The position numbers and the translations under genes are program-made. A stretch of 64,000 bases of DNA from Mycolicibacterium lutetiense (GTDB lineage: Bacteria; Actinomycetota; Actinomycetes; Mycobacteriales; Mycobacteriaceae). The notes beneath the pieces are model-generated. The model was given only the letters and a program-made list of their open reading frames with translations. It made no database searches and was not told the origin of the DNA. The stretch's first letter is position 1. The number at the start of each line of letters is the position of its first letter. Below are positions 1 through 8,574 of the stretch, in pieces. The stretch covers positions 434,001-498,000 of the forward strand of contig NZ_JAGIOP010000002.1 of NCBI RefSeq assembly GCF_017876775.1, read 5' to 3'.

Positions 1-83
1 ACGTACCTAGTAGACTGTCGTGCATGCGCTGCGCAGCCCGTTCGCACGGCCATTTCGTCTACACCCTGCGCTGAGGAGGCACC

Positions 84-1061
84 ATGTACTACCAGAGCGC
101 ACATCGCCGGTCCGCCCCGATCCTGGCAGCCCTAGGGGTCTCGGCATCGCTGCTGACTGGCCCTGTCGCGATGGCGGACCCGCAAAGTCCACCACCGCCC
201 ACGCCCTTCGAGTCGGCGCCCACTCCAGACCCGGCGCCACCGCCAACAGCCGGACCTGTCGCTGGGACGGCTGAGCCCGGCCCGCTACCAACGCCGTTCA
301 CACAACCGTTGAGCTCCGACACTGCTGCCGGACAGAACCCGCTCCCGTTCACGGGCCAACCTCCGTTCCTTCCGCCATCGTTCAATCCGGTCAATGGTTC
401 GACAGTCGGTGTCGCAAAGCCGATCTACATCAACTTTCAACGCCCGATCGCCGATCGACAGATGGCGCAAGACGCAATCCGCATCTCCTCCAATCCACCC
501 GTCCCCGGCAAGTTCTACTGGATGAGTGACACCCAAGTCCGATGGCGGCCAATCGATTTCTGGCCCACCGGCACAGTCGTCAATGTCGATGCCGCCGGCA
601 CCACATCCAGCTTCCGCGTCGGTGACGCACTGGTCGCCACGATCGACGACAAGACCCACCAAATGCAAGTAGTCCGTAACGGCAAACTGGAGAAGACGTT
701 CCCGGTATCACTGGGGAAACCGGGTTACGCGACACCGAACGGCACCTACTACGTGCTGGAGAAATTCCCCGACATCATCATGGACTCCTCGACCTACGGG
801 GTTCCGGTGAACTCGGCTGAAGGCTACAAACTCAAGGTCCAAAACGCCGTCCGCATCGACAACAGCGGCATCTTCGTGCACAGCGCGCCCTGGTCGGTAG
901 CCGACCAAGGAAAACGCAATGTCAGCCATGGCTGTCTCAACCTCAGCCCTACCAACGCGCAATGGTTCTTCGACAACTTCGGCAGTGGCGACCCCGTGGT
1001 CGTCAAAAACTCCGTTGGCATCTACAACCAACCCGATGGAGCGCAAGATTGGCAGATCTAG
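84..1061 (+). CDS. Secreted L,D-transpeptidase (YkuD domain)
   Basis: Predicted L,D-transpeptidase of 325 aa that forms 3-3 peptidoglycan cross-links outside the membrane. Residues 1-31 look like a signal peptide ending in AMA, followed by a Pro-rich linker to about residue 90, an Ig-like domain at about 90-180 and a YkuD catalytic domain at about 185-310. The family motif is visible: His266 in IFVHSAPW and SHGCLNLS with His282 and the nucleophile Cys284. ATG 84 is preceded by a clear GAGGAGG ribosome site. Domain order matches mycobacterial Ldt enzymes with one Ig domain; I cannot say which numbered paralogue it is. Confidence 0.9.
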   Translation: MYYQSAHRRSAPILAALGVSASLLTGPVAMADPQSPPPPTPFESAPTPDPAPPPTAGPVAGTAEPGPLPTPFTQPLSSDTAAGQNPLPFTGQPPFLPPSFNPVNGSTVGVAKPIYINFQRPIADRQMAQDAIRISSNPPVPGKFYWMSDTQVRWRPIDFWPTGTVVNVDAAGTTSSFRVGDALVATIDDKTHQMQVVRNGKLEKTFPVSLGKPGYATPNGTYYVLEKFPDIIMDSSTYGVPVNSAEGYKLKVQNAVRIDNSGIFVHSAPWSVADQGKRNVSHGCLNLSPTNAQWFFDNFGSGDPVVVKNSVGIYNQPDGAQDWQI

Positions 1062-1379
1062 GCGAGATCGGCTGCCCATCGACCCACACGGCAGCCTGAG
1101 CGGGACTCCCCACAACATCCTCCGTGCCACATGCGTCCCGGCGCCGGCTGACGCTTGACACGGCCGCGATCATCACGGTGTGCACCAACATAATTGGACT
1201 GTCCTCGACAGTCGACTACCCATGCGGGCACGCAGCACAACAACCTTGCACGCCACCGTCTGAGGTCGCTGGGCCGTCCACATGATGCCCAATAAGATTG
1301 CGGACGTGGGTTTGTTGGCGCCGCGCTCGGGGTAGGCCATCGGAACTGCGGATTCCGATAGTAGAAGGAAGGTCACCCA
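1062..1379. other. Intergenic stretch, no gene seen
   Basis: No convincing coding region on either strand. It presumably holds the promoter of the Cys-rich protein gene, whose ribosome site GAAGGAAGG lies just before ATG 1380. Confidence 0.5.
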
Positions 1380-1787
1380 ATGAGCACCTCAGCCACCATC
1401 CTCGAAACTCACCCCCGCACGATCGCTGAAGACTTCCGGACAGTCTTGGCCGCCTGCCTCGACGCCTGCCTGGACTGCTCTCAAGCGTGCACTCAATGCG
1501 CCGACGCGTGCCTCAGCGAGCCAGCTATCGACACACTCACCGCCTGCATCGCAGCCAACCTCAACTGCGCCGACATCTGCACCGCTACTGCAACCATCAA
1601 CGCCCGACAAACAGGATTCGACCCCGAACTCGCCCCAGCTCTAATCGCAGTCTGCGCAACCGCATGCCGAGTCTGCGCCGATGAATGCCAACGCCACTCA
1701 TCGCATCACCAACACTGCAAATTCTGCGCCGACGAATGCCGAAGGTGCGAACAGGCATGCCGCGCCCTCATCGAACAATTCAGCTGA
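1380..1787 (+). CDS. Cys-rich four-helix-bundle copper-binding protein (DUF326/Csp-like)
   Basis: Protein of 135 aa with 18 cysteines arranged in repeated CxxxC and CxxC patterns (for example CLDACLDCSQAC and CADECRRCEQAC), the pattern of DUF326/Csp-type helical bundles that store many Cu(I) ions in the core. There is no signal peptide, so a cytosolic store is likely. A His cluster (HSSHHQHC) sits near residues 108-115. The start has a good ribosome site. Copper storage is inferred from the family; a degenerate ferredoxin is excluded by the absence of a compact 4Fe-4S motif. Confidence 0.8.
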   Translation: MSTSATILETHPRTIAEDFRTVLAACLDACLDCSQACTQCADACLSEPAIDTLTACIAANLNCADICTATATINARQTGFDPELAPALIAVCATACRVCADECQRHSSHHQHCKFCADECRRCEQACRALIEQFS

Positions 1788-2328
1788 CCGCCTCGAAAAT
1801 CGAAGCATCTCGGCCATCTCGAACCCGCCCCGCTCCAAACCCGGGTACACCTCGGCTCTCGCCCGGGGGCTCAGTCGACTGCGCATTCTCGACCCACCGC
1901 GTGCGACGCCCGTGGCCACCTGGTCATGGATGCTGACCTACGGTGCTGGAGGCGGGCAAAACCGCCCATCCGCGTTGCAAGCCCACTGACCCGATGAGGG
2001 GGACAAGTCGAGCCCAGCGACCAGGAACTCGGTTCCACACCGGCCCACAGCTATCCGCATACATTGCATCCCATCGGTCTGCGGACCGCTGATCCCGACA
2101 TATTCGCCCGTCCATGCTCCGCAGACCGCCCTGCAGGCAGCAGGTCTCATGCCGATTCAAGGCCTGCCCACGGCGTCTCGGGGTACTCGATCACGACGGC
2201 ATACGGGAGTATGTAGTAGCTCAGGATTATCGAATCGAAATCTGCAGAAGATTGGGGACTTTAGGCACTAGTCGCCGCAGCGGTGGCGGTGCGACCGTAG
2301 GTGGAGGATGACACGAAAGGGAACTCCC
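1788..2328. other. Intergenic stretch, no gene seen
   Basis: About 540 bases without a convincing gene. Overlapping open frames on both strands have no recognisable motifs or ribosome sites. The promoter of the small secreted protein is presumably at its right end. Confidence 0.4.
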
Positions 2329-2568
2329 ATGAAGACTCATTTCCACCATCTGCTGACGATCAGTGCAGCAACCCTCGGCGCCGCGGCAGCGATTAGCGCT
2401 CCTGCTGCAGGGGCGGCTCCGCAAGAATGCTTGCAGCCATCTCCCGGAGTGCACGAATGCACCTCGCCGGGGCACGCACAAATCCACGTGCCGCCACCGG
2501 CCCCCAACTACCCCAACTACCAAGGCGGGCCAGGGGGCGGTCCCCCGCATCTGCCTTGGATCGGCTAG
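2329..2568 (+). CDS. Small secreted Pro-rich protein
   Basis: Predicted exported protein of 79 aa with unknown function. ATG 2329 is chosen over the upstream ATG 2308 because AAAGGGA sits at the right distance before it. Residues 1-28 form a signal peptide (hydrophobic AAATLGAAAAISAPAAGAA core). The mature part has two Cys (CLQPSPGVHEC) that could form one disulphide, and a Pro/Gly/His-rich tail. Such short secreted proteins are common in mycobacteria; I do not recognise a named family. Confidence 0.65.
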   Translation: MKTHFHHLLTISAATLGAAAAISAPAAGAAPQECLQPSPGVHECTSPGHAQIHVPPPAPNYPNYQGGPGGGPPHLPWIG

Positions 2569-2850
2569 CTCTCGCATCGTCAAACAGCCCGCGCACGCGT
2601 GCCCTTGATGGCCGAAAGTTGCAGCACCGGGCCAGGTGTACCGTCACGCCTGGCCGGATCGTCGATCCTTTGGCGGTCACACCGTCGCTTGTGACCGGTC
2701 GCAAGCAGGGTTGCTCTTTGGCGCGGGGAGCGCCCGTGAAGAACCCGAGATCCTATGCCCGACACGGCAATCGTGTGATCCTGACCGGCCAGCCTCGCCA
2801 TACAAGAGCTTCCGTCACACTCGAAAACGATTCGCATCAAGGAGACCGTT

Positions 2851-3105
2851 GTGATGATTTGGAACGACCACGACATGGGTTGGTGGGGTTATGCCGGGAT
2901 GGGGATAGGCATGGTGCTGTTCTGGGCCCTGTTGATTCTCGCGATCGTGGCGTTGATCCGACTCATCACCAAACCGCTGCAGTCTTCGACCGCAGCGGTA
3001 CCCACGCCCGAACAGGTCCTGGCTGACCGGCTCGCGCGCGGGGAAATCACCGAGTCGCAGTACCGCGAGAAATTGGCCGTTCTCCGGGACCACCCGCCAC
3101 AGTGA
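2851..3105 (+). CDS. SHOCT-domain small membrane protein
   Basis: Protein of 84 aa with one transmembrane helix at about residues 17-40 and a C-terminal SHOCT-type motif (about 52-78: LADRLARGEITESQYREKL). SHOCT domains are short C-terminal helices linked to oligomerisation. The N-terminus is rich in Met, Trp and Gly (MGWWGYAGMGIGM), often seen in small proteins near metal-stress genes, which fits the nearby copper-binding protein. AAGGAG lies 7 nt before GTG 2851; ATG 2854 is an equal alternative start. Confidence 0.75.
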   Translation: MMIWNDHDMGWWGYAGMGIGMVLFWALLILAIVALIRLITKPLQSSTAAVPTPEQVLADRLARGEITESQYREKLAVLRDHPPQ

Positions 3106-3485
3106 AACGCTCATGACTGCCCTGCAACACACCGCTGCGCGGCGTTCCGACGACGATCGCCGCGTCGCAACAGCGCATCGTTTTCAGCAAGGTCGAGGAC
3201 CCCAGCGTGGTCGCAAGCATCGACAGCTCGCGTCGCGCCAGATCGCGCCCAGTGCGTTCCACCGTATCGTCACGTGCCTACCCCATTTGTAGAAGTGCAC
3301 CACGGTCTTTCGCCATCCATTTCGAATTCGATGCTGCCAGCGGGCAACCGGTTCGCTGAGCCGCGCAATAGGCGCTGCTACAGTCCGTGGTGCGGGTCGA
3401 CACCGTAACCACCGTCCCGCGCGGCGGCAAGCGATGCGCCGCATGATCGCGCAGGGGTGACGATCAGGTCACCGATTCGCCTCCG
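3106..3485. other. Intergenic stretch left of the Tn7-like genes
   Basis: No gene is supported. The left end of the Tn7-like element should lie here or slightly further left, but I could not find a terminal repeat matching the right-hand side. Confidence 0.35.
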
Positions 3486-4286
3486 TTGCAGCGTTTCCCG
3501 GTGGGCGGTGTCAGCCCGCTCTACCTTCGTGTCGTGTCCAACGCCGGACGAGTGACAGCGAAAACCCGCCGCAGCGGTCAGGTCGAATACCGGCCCGCTG
3601 AGGGACTGCCCGTCGCCTGGGCAGGTGCAGGTGAGCTCGGGTCGGTGCCGTTCGAAACATGCGCTCCCATCCGCAAACCCGCCTCCTACAAGGGGCAGAA
3701 GAACTTCACCGGGCAATGGTGGAGCGCCACAACCGGCACGCATCTGGCCTTTGACTCCTGGGTTAAACGTGATTTCCTCATTAGCGCCGATTTTGATCCG
3801 GCGGTCGTGGCCATCTCGGTGTGGCCGTTCACGTTCCAGTTCAGGTCACGCTCGGGAAAGCTGCGCGATCACACTCCGGACGTGTTCTTGCGCTTTGCGG
3901 GCGGGAATGCCTCGCTGGTCGACGTGCGCACAACAACATCGGCCAGTGAGCGCGACAATGAGGCATTCGCCGCTGCTGCTGCTCTGTGCGAGGGCGCCGG
4001 GTGGTCCTATCTGCGGGCCGCCGAACAGCCCGTTGTCCGTGCCGCGAATCTGCGCTGGCTCGCCGGCTACCGCCATGGGCGAAACCGTGACCACGTCGTG
4101 GCTGCCACGATCGACAGCCGACTCGCCGAGGGACCGCTGTGCATCGACTCGCTCGCCGCCGCGGTCGGCGAACCAATCGCCGTGTTGCCCACCATCTATC
4201 ACCTGCTGTGGACACACGAGGTTGTCGCCGATGTCGACACCGCACCGCTGAGCGGCCACACACTGATCGAAACCGGCCAGACATGA
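3486..4286 (+). CDS. tnsA: TnsA-like transposon endonuclease
   Basis: TnsA-family nuclease (266 aa from TTG 3486) that would cut the 5' ends of the transposon while TnsB cuts the 3' ends. The actinobacterial TnsA pattern is present: a THLAFDSWVKRDF segment, DFDPAVV, then TPDVFLRF and VDVR for the second acid and the basic residue. The usual Glu of the first motif (ES.LE) is read here as Asp (FDSW). The stop overlaps the tnsB start (ATGA). The start is uncertain; GTG 3501 is an alternative. The closing 60 residues look like a winged-helix partner-binding region, which is inference. Confidence 0.75.
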   Translation: MQRFPVGGVSPLYLRVVSNAGRVTAKTRRSGQVEYRPAEGLPVAWAGAGELGSVPFETCAPIRKPASYKGQKNFTGQWWSATTGTHLAFDSWVKRDFLISADFDPAVVAISVWPFTFQFRSRSGKLRDHTPDVFLRFAGGNASLVDVRTTTSASERDNEAFAAAAALCEGAGWSYLRAAEQPVVRAANLRWLAGYRHGRNRDHVVAATIDSRLAEGPLCIDSLAAAVGEPIAVLPTIYHLLWTHEVVADVDTAPLSGHTLIETGQT

Positions 4287-6352
4287 CCATCGAACGAGGC
4301 CGAATCTCTGTTGGCGACTTCTGCCACTACGACGACACCCTGTGCGAACTGATCGCCACCGACGGGATGATCGCCAAACTGCGCCGCGAAGACGGCCGAC
4401 ATATCGCGATCAAGATCGCTGAACTGTTCGACGACAAGTCATTTCGTGTGATGCCCTCCACACTGCGGCGACGACCCCTGCCGCCCGATGACTTCGACTC
4501 GCTGCCCAGCGACGTGCGTAACCGCGCGCTGCACTGGGAACACCACATCAGCGAGGTCCTCGATGGGCGGCCCGTCGGTTCGGACGTAGCAGCTCGAATC
4601 CGCGACGAGTACAACGTCGCGGCAACCTCTTTAGGCCAGCGTGAACGCACCAAAGTGGCGGAGTTGCGCGCCGACGGCACCCCCGTGAACCTGAAACACT
4701 TTCAACGGCTGCGGCGCCGTTACGAAAAGACTGGCCTGGAAGGGTTGATCGATCTCCGCCACCGGCGCCACACCTCGACCACCGGCCGGGTCGACGACCG
4801 ATACGTCGGAATTCTGCTTGAGGTGCTCGCCGAGAACACGCTTCAGTCGACGCGCACCCAAACGGCATTGAAGTGGCATGTCGATCAGCGCGCAGCTGAA
4901 CGGTTCGGCCCAAATCTGCCCATTCCGTCGCACGCGACGTTTCACCGACTGCTGCGGCGGCTACCGCAAGCCCGCCACGCCACCGGGTCGGCACGAACCC
5001 GCCAGAGCAAAAGCCATCAACCTGACGGCGTGCACGGTACAGTGACCGCCACCCGCCCGGGCGAGTGGATGCAGATCGACACCACACCCTTCGATGTCAG
5101 CATCCGATTGGACGACACCGTGACTGGGCGCGTCGAACTGACCATCCTCGGCGACATAGCCACCCGCACCATCGCGGCCGCGGTGTTGCGGCCCACCACC
5201 AAAGCAGTCGATGCCGCGCTGTTGCTGGCCAAGTCGATGACCCCAGAACCCATGCGCCCCGGATGGGTTGAGGCGGTGCGAATGTCGAACTCGGTCCTGC
5301 CCTATCACGTCATGCGGTCACTCGATGAACGACTCGAACATGCTGCGGCCCGGCCGATCATCATCCCGGAGAACATCGTCTACGACAACGGTGCGGTGTA
5401 CCTGTCGGCCACGTTCCGCTCAGCATGCCGCTCGCTCGGCGTCAGCATGCAACCCGCCCACAAGGATCAGCCCACCGACAAACCCGTCGTGGAGCGGGCT
5501 TTCGGCTCGGTCAAGACGCTCTTCGCCCAATATGTCACCGGGTATCTCGGATCATCGGTGGAACACCGCGGCAAAGGCGCCGACAAAGCCGCGGTGTTCT
5601 CGCTCCCCGAACTGCAAGATCTCCTCGATGAGTGGGTCGTGGTGTGCTGGCAGAACCGCCCACACGAGGGCTTGCGGGATCCGCTGAACCCCAAACGTCT
5701 GCTCACCCCCAACGAAAAGTACAGCGCCATACTCGGATACAGCGGCTATGTTCCCACCCCGCTCAGCGGTGATGATTACATTGCACTGCTGCCCCGCACG
5801 TACCGGGTCATCGGCGCATCCGGGATCAAGATCGGCCACCGCGTCTACCAAAGCGACGAACTCAACCCCATCCGCGGTCAACTCTCCGGCGTGACGGGCA
5901 AAGGCAAATGCTGGCGAGTGCACTACGACCCCTACGACATCAGCCGCGTGTGGGTGCGCAACCACCACGGTGAAGGCTACCTGCAGGCCTACTGGACCCA
6001 ACTGCACACCATGCCCGAACCGTTCGGCGCCGCGATATGGGATTACGCGCGTCAACTCGAATCCGAACGAGGCCAACGTGGCGACTCCCAGGAAAACATC
6101 AAAGCCGCCGTCGACGATCTGCTCCAACGCGCCAGCACCGACCCTCCCAAACCGTCACGGCGCCGCACCGCCAAACAGGACCGGCGCATCGTGGCCCGCA
6201 CCCGCGCAGCAGCCCAACAACCACCCACCATCGCTGCTGGGCCACAAGAGGTCTGGCCCGAACCGTTGGCCGCCGAGGCCCCACCCGAAGACGTCGCCGA
6301 TGTGATCCCCCTACCGGTGTTCGATGCAGAGAAGGAAGCCCAAACATGGTGA
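4283..6352 (+). CDS. tnsB: TnsB-like DDE transposase
   Basis: Transposase of 689 aa with an rve/RNase H fold core and Mu-type C-terminal region. The catalytic triad reads Asp266 (WMQIDTTPFD), Asp368 (IVYDNGAVY) and Glu404 (KPVVERAFGS), giving DD(35)E spacing. N-terminal helix-turn-helix segments (LKHFQRLRRRYEKTGLEGL) should bind the transposon ends. The start is the ATG inside the ATGA overlap with tnsA; a longer upstream open frame only shadows tnsA. Its stop overlaps the tnsC start. The C-terminal tail from about residue 590 is charged and likely contacts TnsC. Confidence 0.9.
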   Translation: MTIERGRISVGDFCHYDDTLCELIATDGMIAKLRREDGRHIAIKIAELFDDKSFRVMPSTLRRRPLPPDDFDSLPSDVRNRALHWEHHISEVLDGRPVGSDVAARIRDEYNVAATSLGQRERTKVAELRADGTPVNLKHFQRLRRRYEKTGLEGLIDLRHRRHTSTTGRVDDRYVGILLEVLAENTLQSTRTQTALKWHVDQRAAERFGPNLPIPSHATFHRLLRRLPQARHATGSARTRQSKSHQPDGVHGTVTATRPGEWMQIDTTPFDVSIRLDDTVTGRVELTILGDIATRTIAAAVLRPTTKAVDAALLLAKSMTPEPMRPGWVEAVRMSNSVLPYHVMRSLDERLEHAAARPIIIPENIVYDNGAVYLSATFRSACRSLGVSMQPAHKDQPTDKPVVERAFGSVKTLFAQYVTGYLGSSVEHRGKGADKAAVFSLPELQDLLDEWVVVCWQNRPHEGLRDPLNPKRLLTPNEKYSAILGYSGYVPTPLSGDDYIALLPRTYRVIGASGIKIGHRVYQSDELNPIRGQLSGVTGKGKCWRVHYDPYDISRVWVRNHHGEGYLQAYWTQLHTMPEPFGAAIWDYARQLESERGQRGDSQENIKAAVDDLLQRASTDPPKPSRRRTAKQDRRIVARTRAAAQQPPTIAAGPQEVWPEPLAAEAPPEDVADVIPLPVFDAEKEAQTW

Positions 6353-7395
6353 GAAAACGCGCGGTCGCAGAGTCAGACGACGACCAATCAGACGGCGGCG
6401 ACGTACGCCGACTACCCGCAGTCACCCTCGATGGATGGCGGCACTTCGTCAAATCCAAACCGATCACCTTCGATCTGCTCGACCAGGACAAGTACCACCA
6501 ACTCAGTGGCAACGCCCAACTCGACTACGACGACCGAAGAATGGCCTACCACTCCGAATTGGTGACCATCGAAACCTCGGTGGTCCGGCGCATCACCCGC
6601 CAAGGCCGCCTACTGACCCTGCTCAACCAACGCGAAGGCGGCGCCCGCCGCTCCATGATCGTCTCCGGGCCCTGGGCCAGCGGCAAAACCACCACCATCA
6701 AACTTCTGGGCAAGATCCACGAGCAAACCGTGTGGCGACGCTATCCGGGCCAAGACCGCATCCCCGTCGTCTACATCACCACCCCACCCAAAGGTTCCCC
6801 ACGCCAACTGGCCGCCGAGTTCGCGCACTTTCTGGGCCTGCCGACCCGCGCCCGCCACAACACCACCGACATCGCCGACGCGGTCTGCCGCGTACTCACC
6901 GACGCCCGAACTGAACTGGTCATCGTCGACGAGATACACAACCTCAACCTGGCCAGCGCCGCCGGCGAAGACATGTCCGATCACCTGAAATATTTCAACG
7001 AACACATGCCCGCCACCTTTGTCTACGCGGGCATCAACGTGGAGCGTTCCAACCTGTTCGCCGGCGTGCGCGGGCGGCAGATCTCTGGACGATCAGTGCT
7101 CATCCAAACCGGGGTGTTCGGCTTCGACGACGAATGGAAATCCCTTGTCGCCACGCTGGAGTCAGCTCTTCGACTCTACAACCACCGGCCCGGAACACTT
7201 CTGCGCAATGCCAAGTATCTGCACCAACGAACAGGTGGTTCCATCAGCAGCCTCAGTCACCTGGTCCGGGCCAGCGCGATCACCGCCATCCTTGCCGGCG
7301 AAGATGCCATCACCCGCGCCACTCTCGAAGACACCGTCATCGACCACGCCGCCGAGTCGGTCACCAGTAGACCCACAGTCGCCAAAGCGATCTAG
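6346..7395 (+). CDS. tnsC: TnsC/TniB-like AAA+ ATPase
   Basis: AAA+ ATPase of 349 aa that would link the target selector (TniQ) to the transposase. Walker A is GPWASGKTT with Lys114; Walker B is ELVIVDEIHNL with Asp195-Glu196. ATG 6346 overlaps the tnsB stop by 7 bases, and the longer open frame upstream is only a shadow of tnsB. The family assembles filaments on target DNA. The N-terminus (about 1-60) probably carries the TnsB/TnsA contact region. Confidence 0.88.
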   Translation: MVRKRAVAESDDDQSDGGDVRRLPAVTLDGWRHFVKSKPITFDLLDQDKYHQLSGNAQLDYDDRRMAYHSELVTIETSVVRRITRQGRLLTLLNQREGGARRSMIVSGPWASGKTTTIKLLGKIHEQTVWRRYPGQDRIPVVYITTPPKGSPRQLAAEFAHFLGLPTRARHNTTDIADAVCRVLTDARTELVIVDEIHNLNLASAAGEDMSDHLKYFNEHMPATFVYAGINVERSNLFAGVRGRQISGRSVLIQTGVFGFDDEWKSLVATLESALRLYNHRPGTLLRNAKYLHQRTGGSISSLSHLVRASAITAILAGEDAITRATLEDTVIDHAAESVTSRPTVAKAI

Positions 7396-7399
7396 CGCC

Positions 7400-8329
7400 A
7401 TGACATCCCTCACTGCAGCCCTGCAATCCCCCGCCCGGAGCCTTCCGCGGCGCGTCAAGCCTCTGCCCAACGAAGTTCTTGACGCATACCTGAGCCGACT
7501 CGGAGACGCCAACGGGATCGACCGATACAAACTGTTGACGTTGCTGGGCGGCCGGGACGGATCGCTGCGTGGGGGGCTGTCAATCGCGGCCCGGATCAGC
7601 GACCGCGGGATCGCCTTCGCGCTCCCGGAATTGCGGACACCCGCCGACCTGATCACCTATCCCGAACTCATCGGCCGGCCACGCGCCGCGTACACCGGGC
7701 CCGCGTGCCCCCAATGCGCCTCCCGACACGGAATTCGCAACTACTTCCCCCGCGTCTGGACCACCCACGACAATGTTCTGTGCGCCAAACACGGCATGTG
7801 GCTCAACGGCCCCCTGTTCAAAACCGACACCGGCCGTCCGGCCATCACACTTACCGGCGCCACAAAACACGACATCACCCTCGCCCATCAGCGCCACCAA
7901 CAACTGATCATCGAGCGCGGGCGCCAGCTGACCCGCCAGGCGATCGCCGACGCCTACACCATCATGGAGCACTGGAACCATTGGACCCTGCTGCCCTCCG
8001 TCGCCGAACGCAGCTGCGAACTAGAACTCGATCCCGCCCGGCGCGGTGCCAGCACCGTCGTACGCAATGCGGCGACCTACCCCGAAGCGGTCGCCCTCGC
8101 CACCGAACTGACCAACTCCCGCCATCGCCGACGGCTCGTGAGCGGCCCCCGCCACAGAGTCGCCTACGTCTACGCCGAGATCTGCATGACCACCATCGGC
8201 GAATTTCCATTGCCGCACCGGGCATTCGAGGCGCTCCACCAGTGGAGACAATCCCTGATCGAGCGGCGCGACAATCCCGATGCCCACGAACCAATGCCAG
8301 AAGTCGAGCAGCTTTCCACGCGCATGTGA
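7400..8329 (+). CDS. tniQ: TniQ-family target-selection protein
   Basis: TniQ/TnsD-type protein of 309 aa. The N-terminal TniQ region starts with PLPNEVLDAYLSRLG, followed by a zinc-finger pattern CPQC...CAKHG at about residues 108-137. It starts 4 bases after the tnsC stop, in the same operon. In Tn7-like systems such proteins recognise the target DNA or a guide complex. The protein is short, closer to TniQ than to full TnsD, and no CRISPR array or cas gene is seen here, so any guide or attachment site is unknown. Confidence 0.82.
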   Translation: MTSLTAALQSPARSLPRRVKPLPNEVLDAYLSRLGDANGIDRYKLLTLLGGRDGSLRGGLSIAARISDRGIAFALPELRTPADLITYPELIGRPRAAYTGPACPQCASRHGIRNYFPRVWTTHDNVLCAKHGMWLNGPLFKTDTGRPAITLTGATKHDITLAHQRHQQLIIERGRQLTRQAIADAYTIMEHWNHWTLLPSVAERSCELELDPARRGASTVVRNAATYPEAVALATELTNSRHRRRLVSGPRHRVAYVYAEICMTTIGEFPLPHRAFEALHQWRQSLIERRDNPDAHEPMPEVEQLSTRM

Positions 8330-8574
8330 CGGCAAGGGCACCCGACCCGCAGAATGGTTGGAATGCGCGGTCGCTGGGTGCGCAACGGCCGAGCGCCGTG
8401 CAACTGCGTGGCCGTCAATCGCCGCACCAGGTCGCTGTCTGTCTGCAGCGAAGAACCGCAACCGGTGGTAACCCGCCGCCGTTTATGCAACCTTCTGTCA
8501 GTCCTCGGTGACATAGTCGAGCGTTGGTCTGCGGTGCCGCATCACGCGGTGTCGGCGGGAGATGAGGATGGCAA

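Noticed and set aside
3106..3485. Left end of the Tn7-like element
   Set aside because: No sequence matching the right-hand repeats could be found here by eye.
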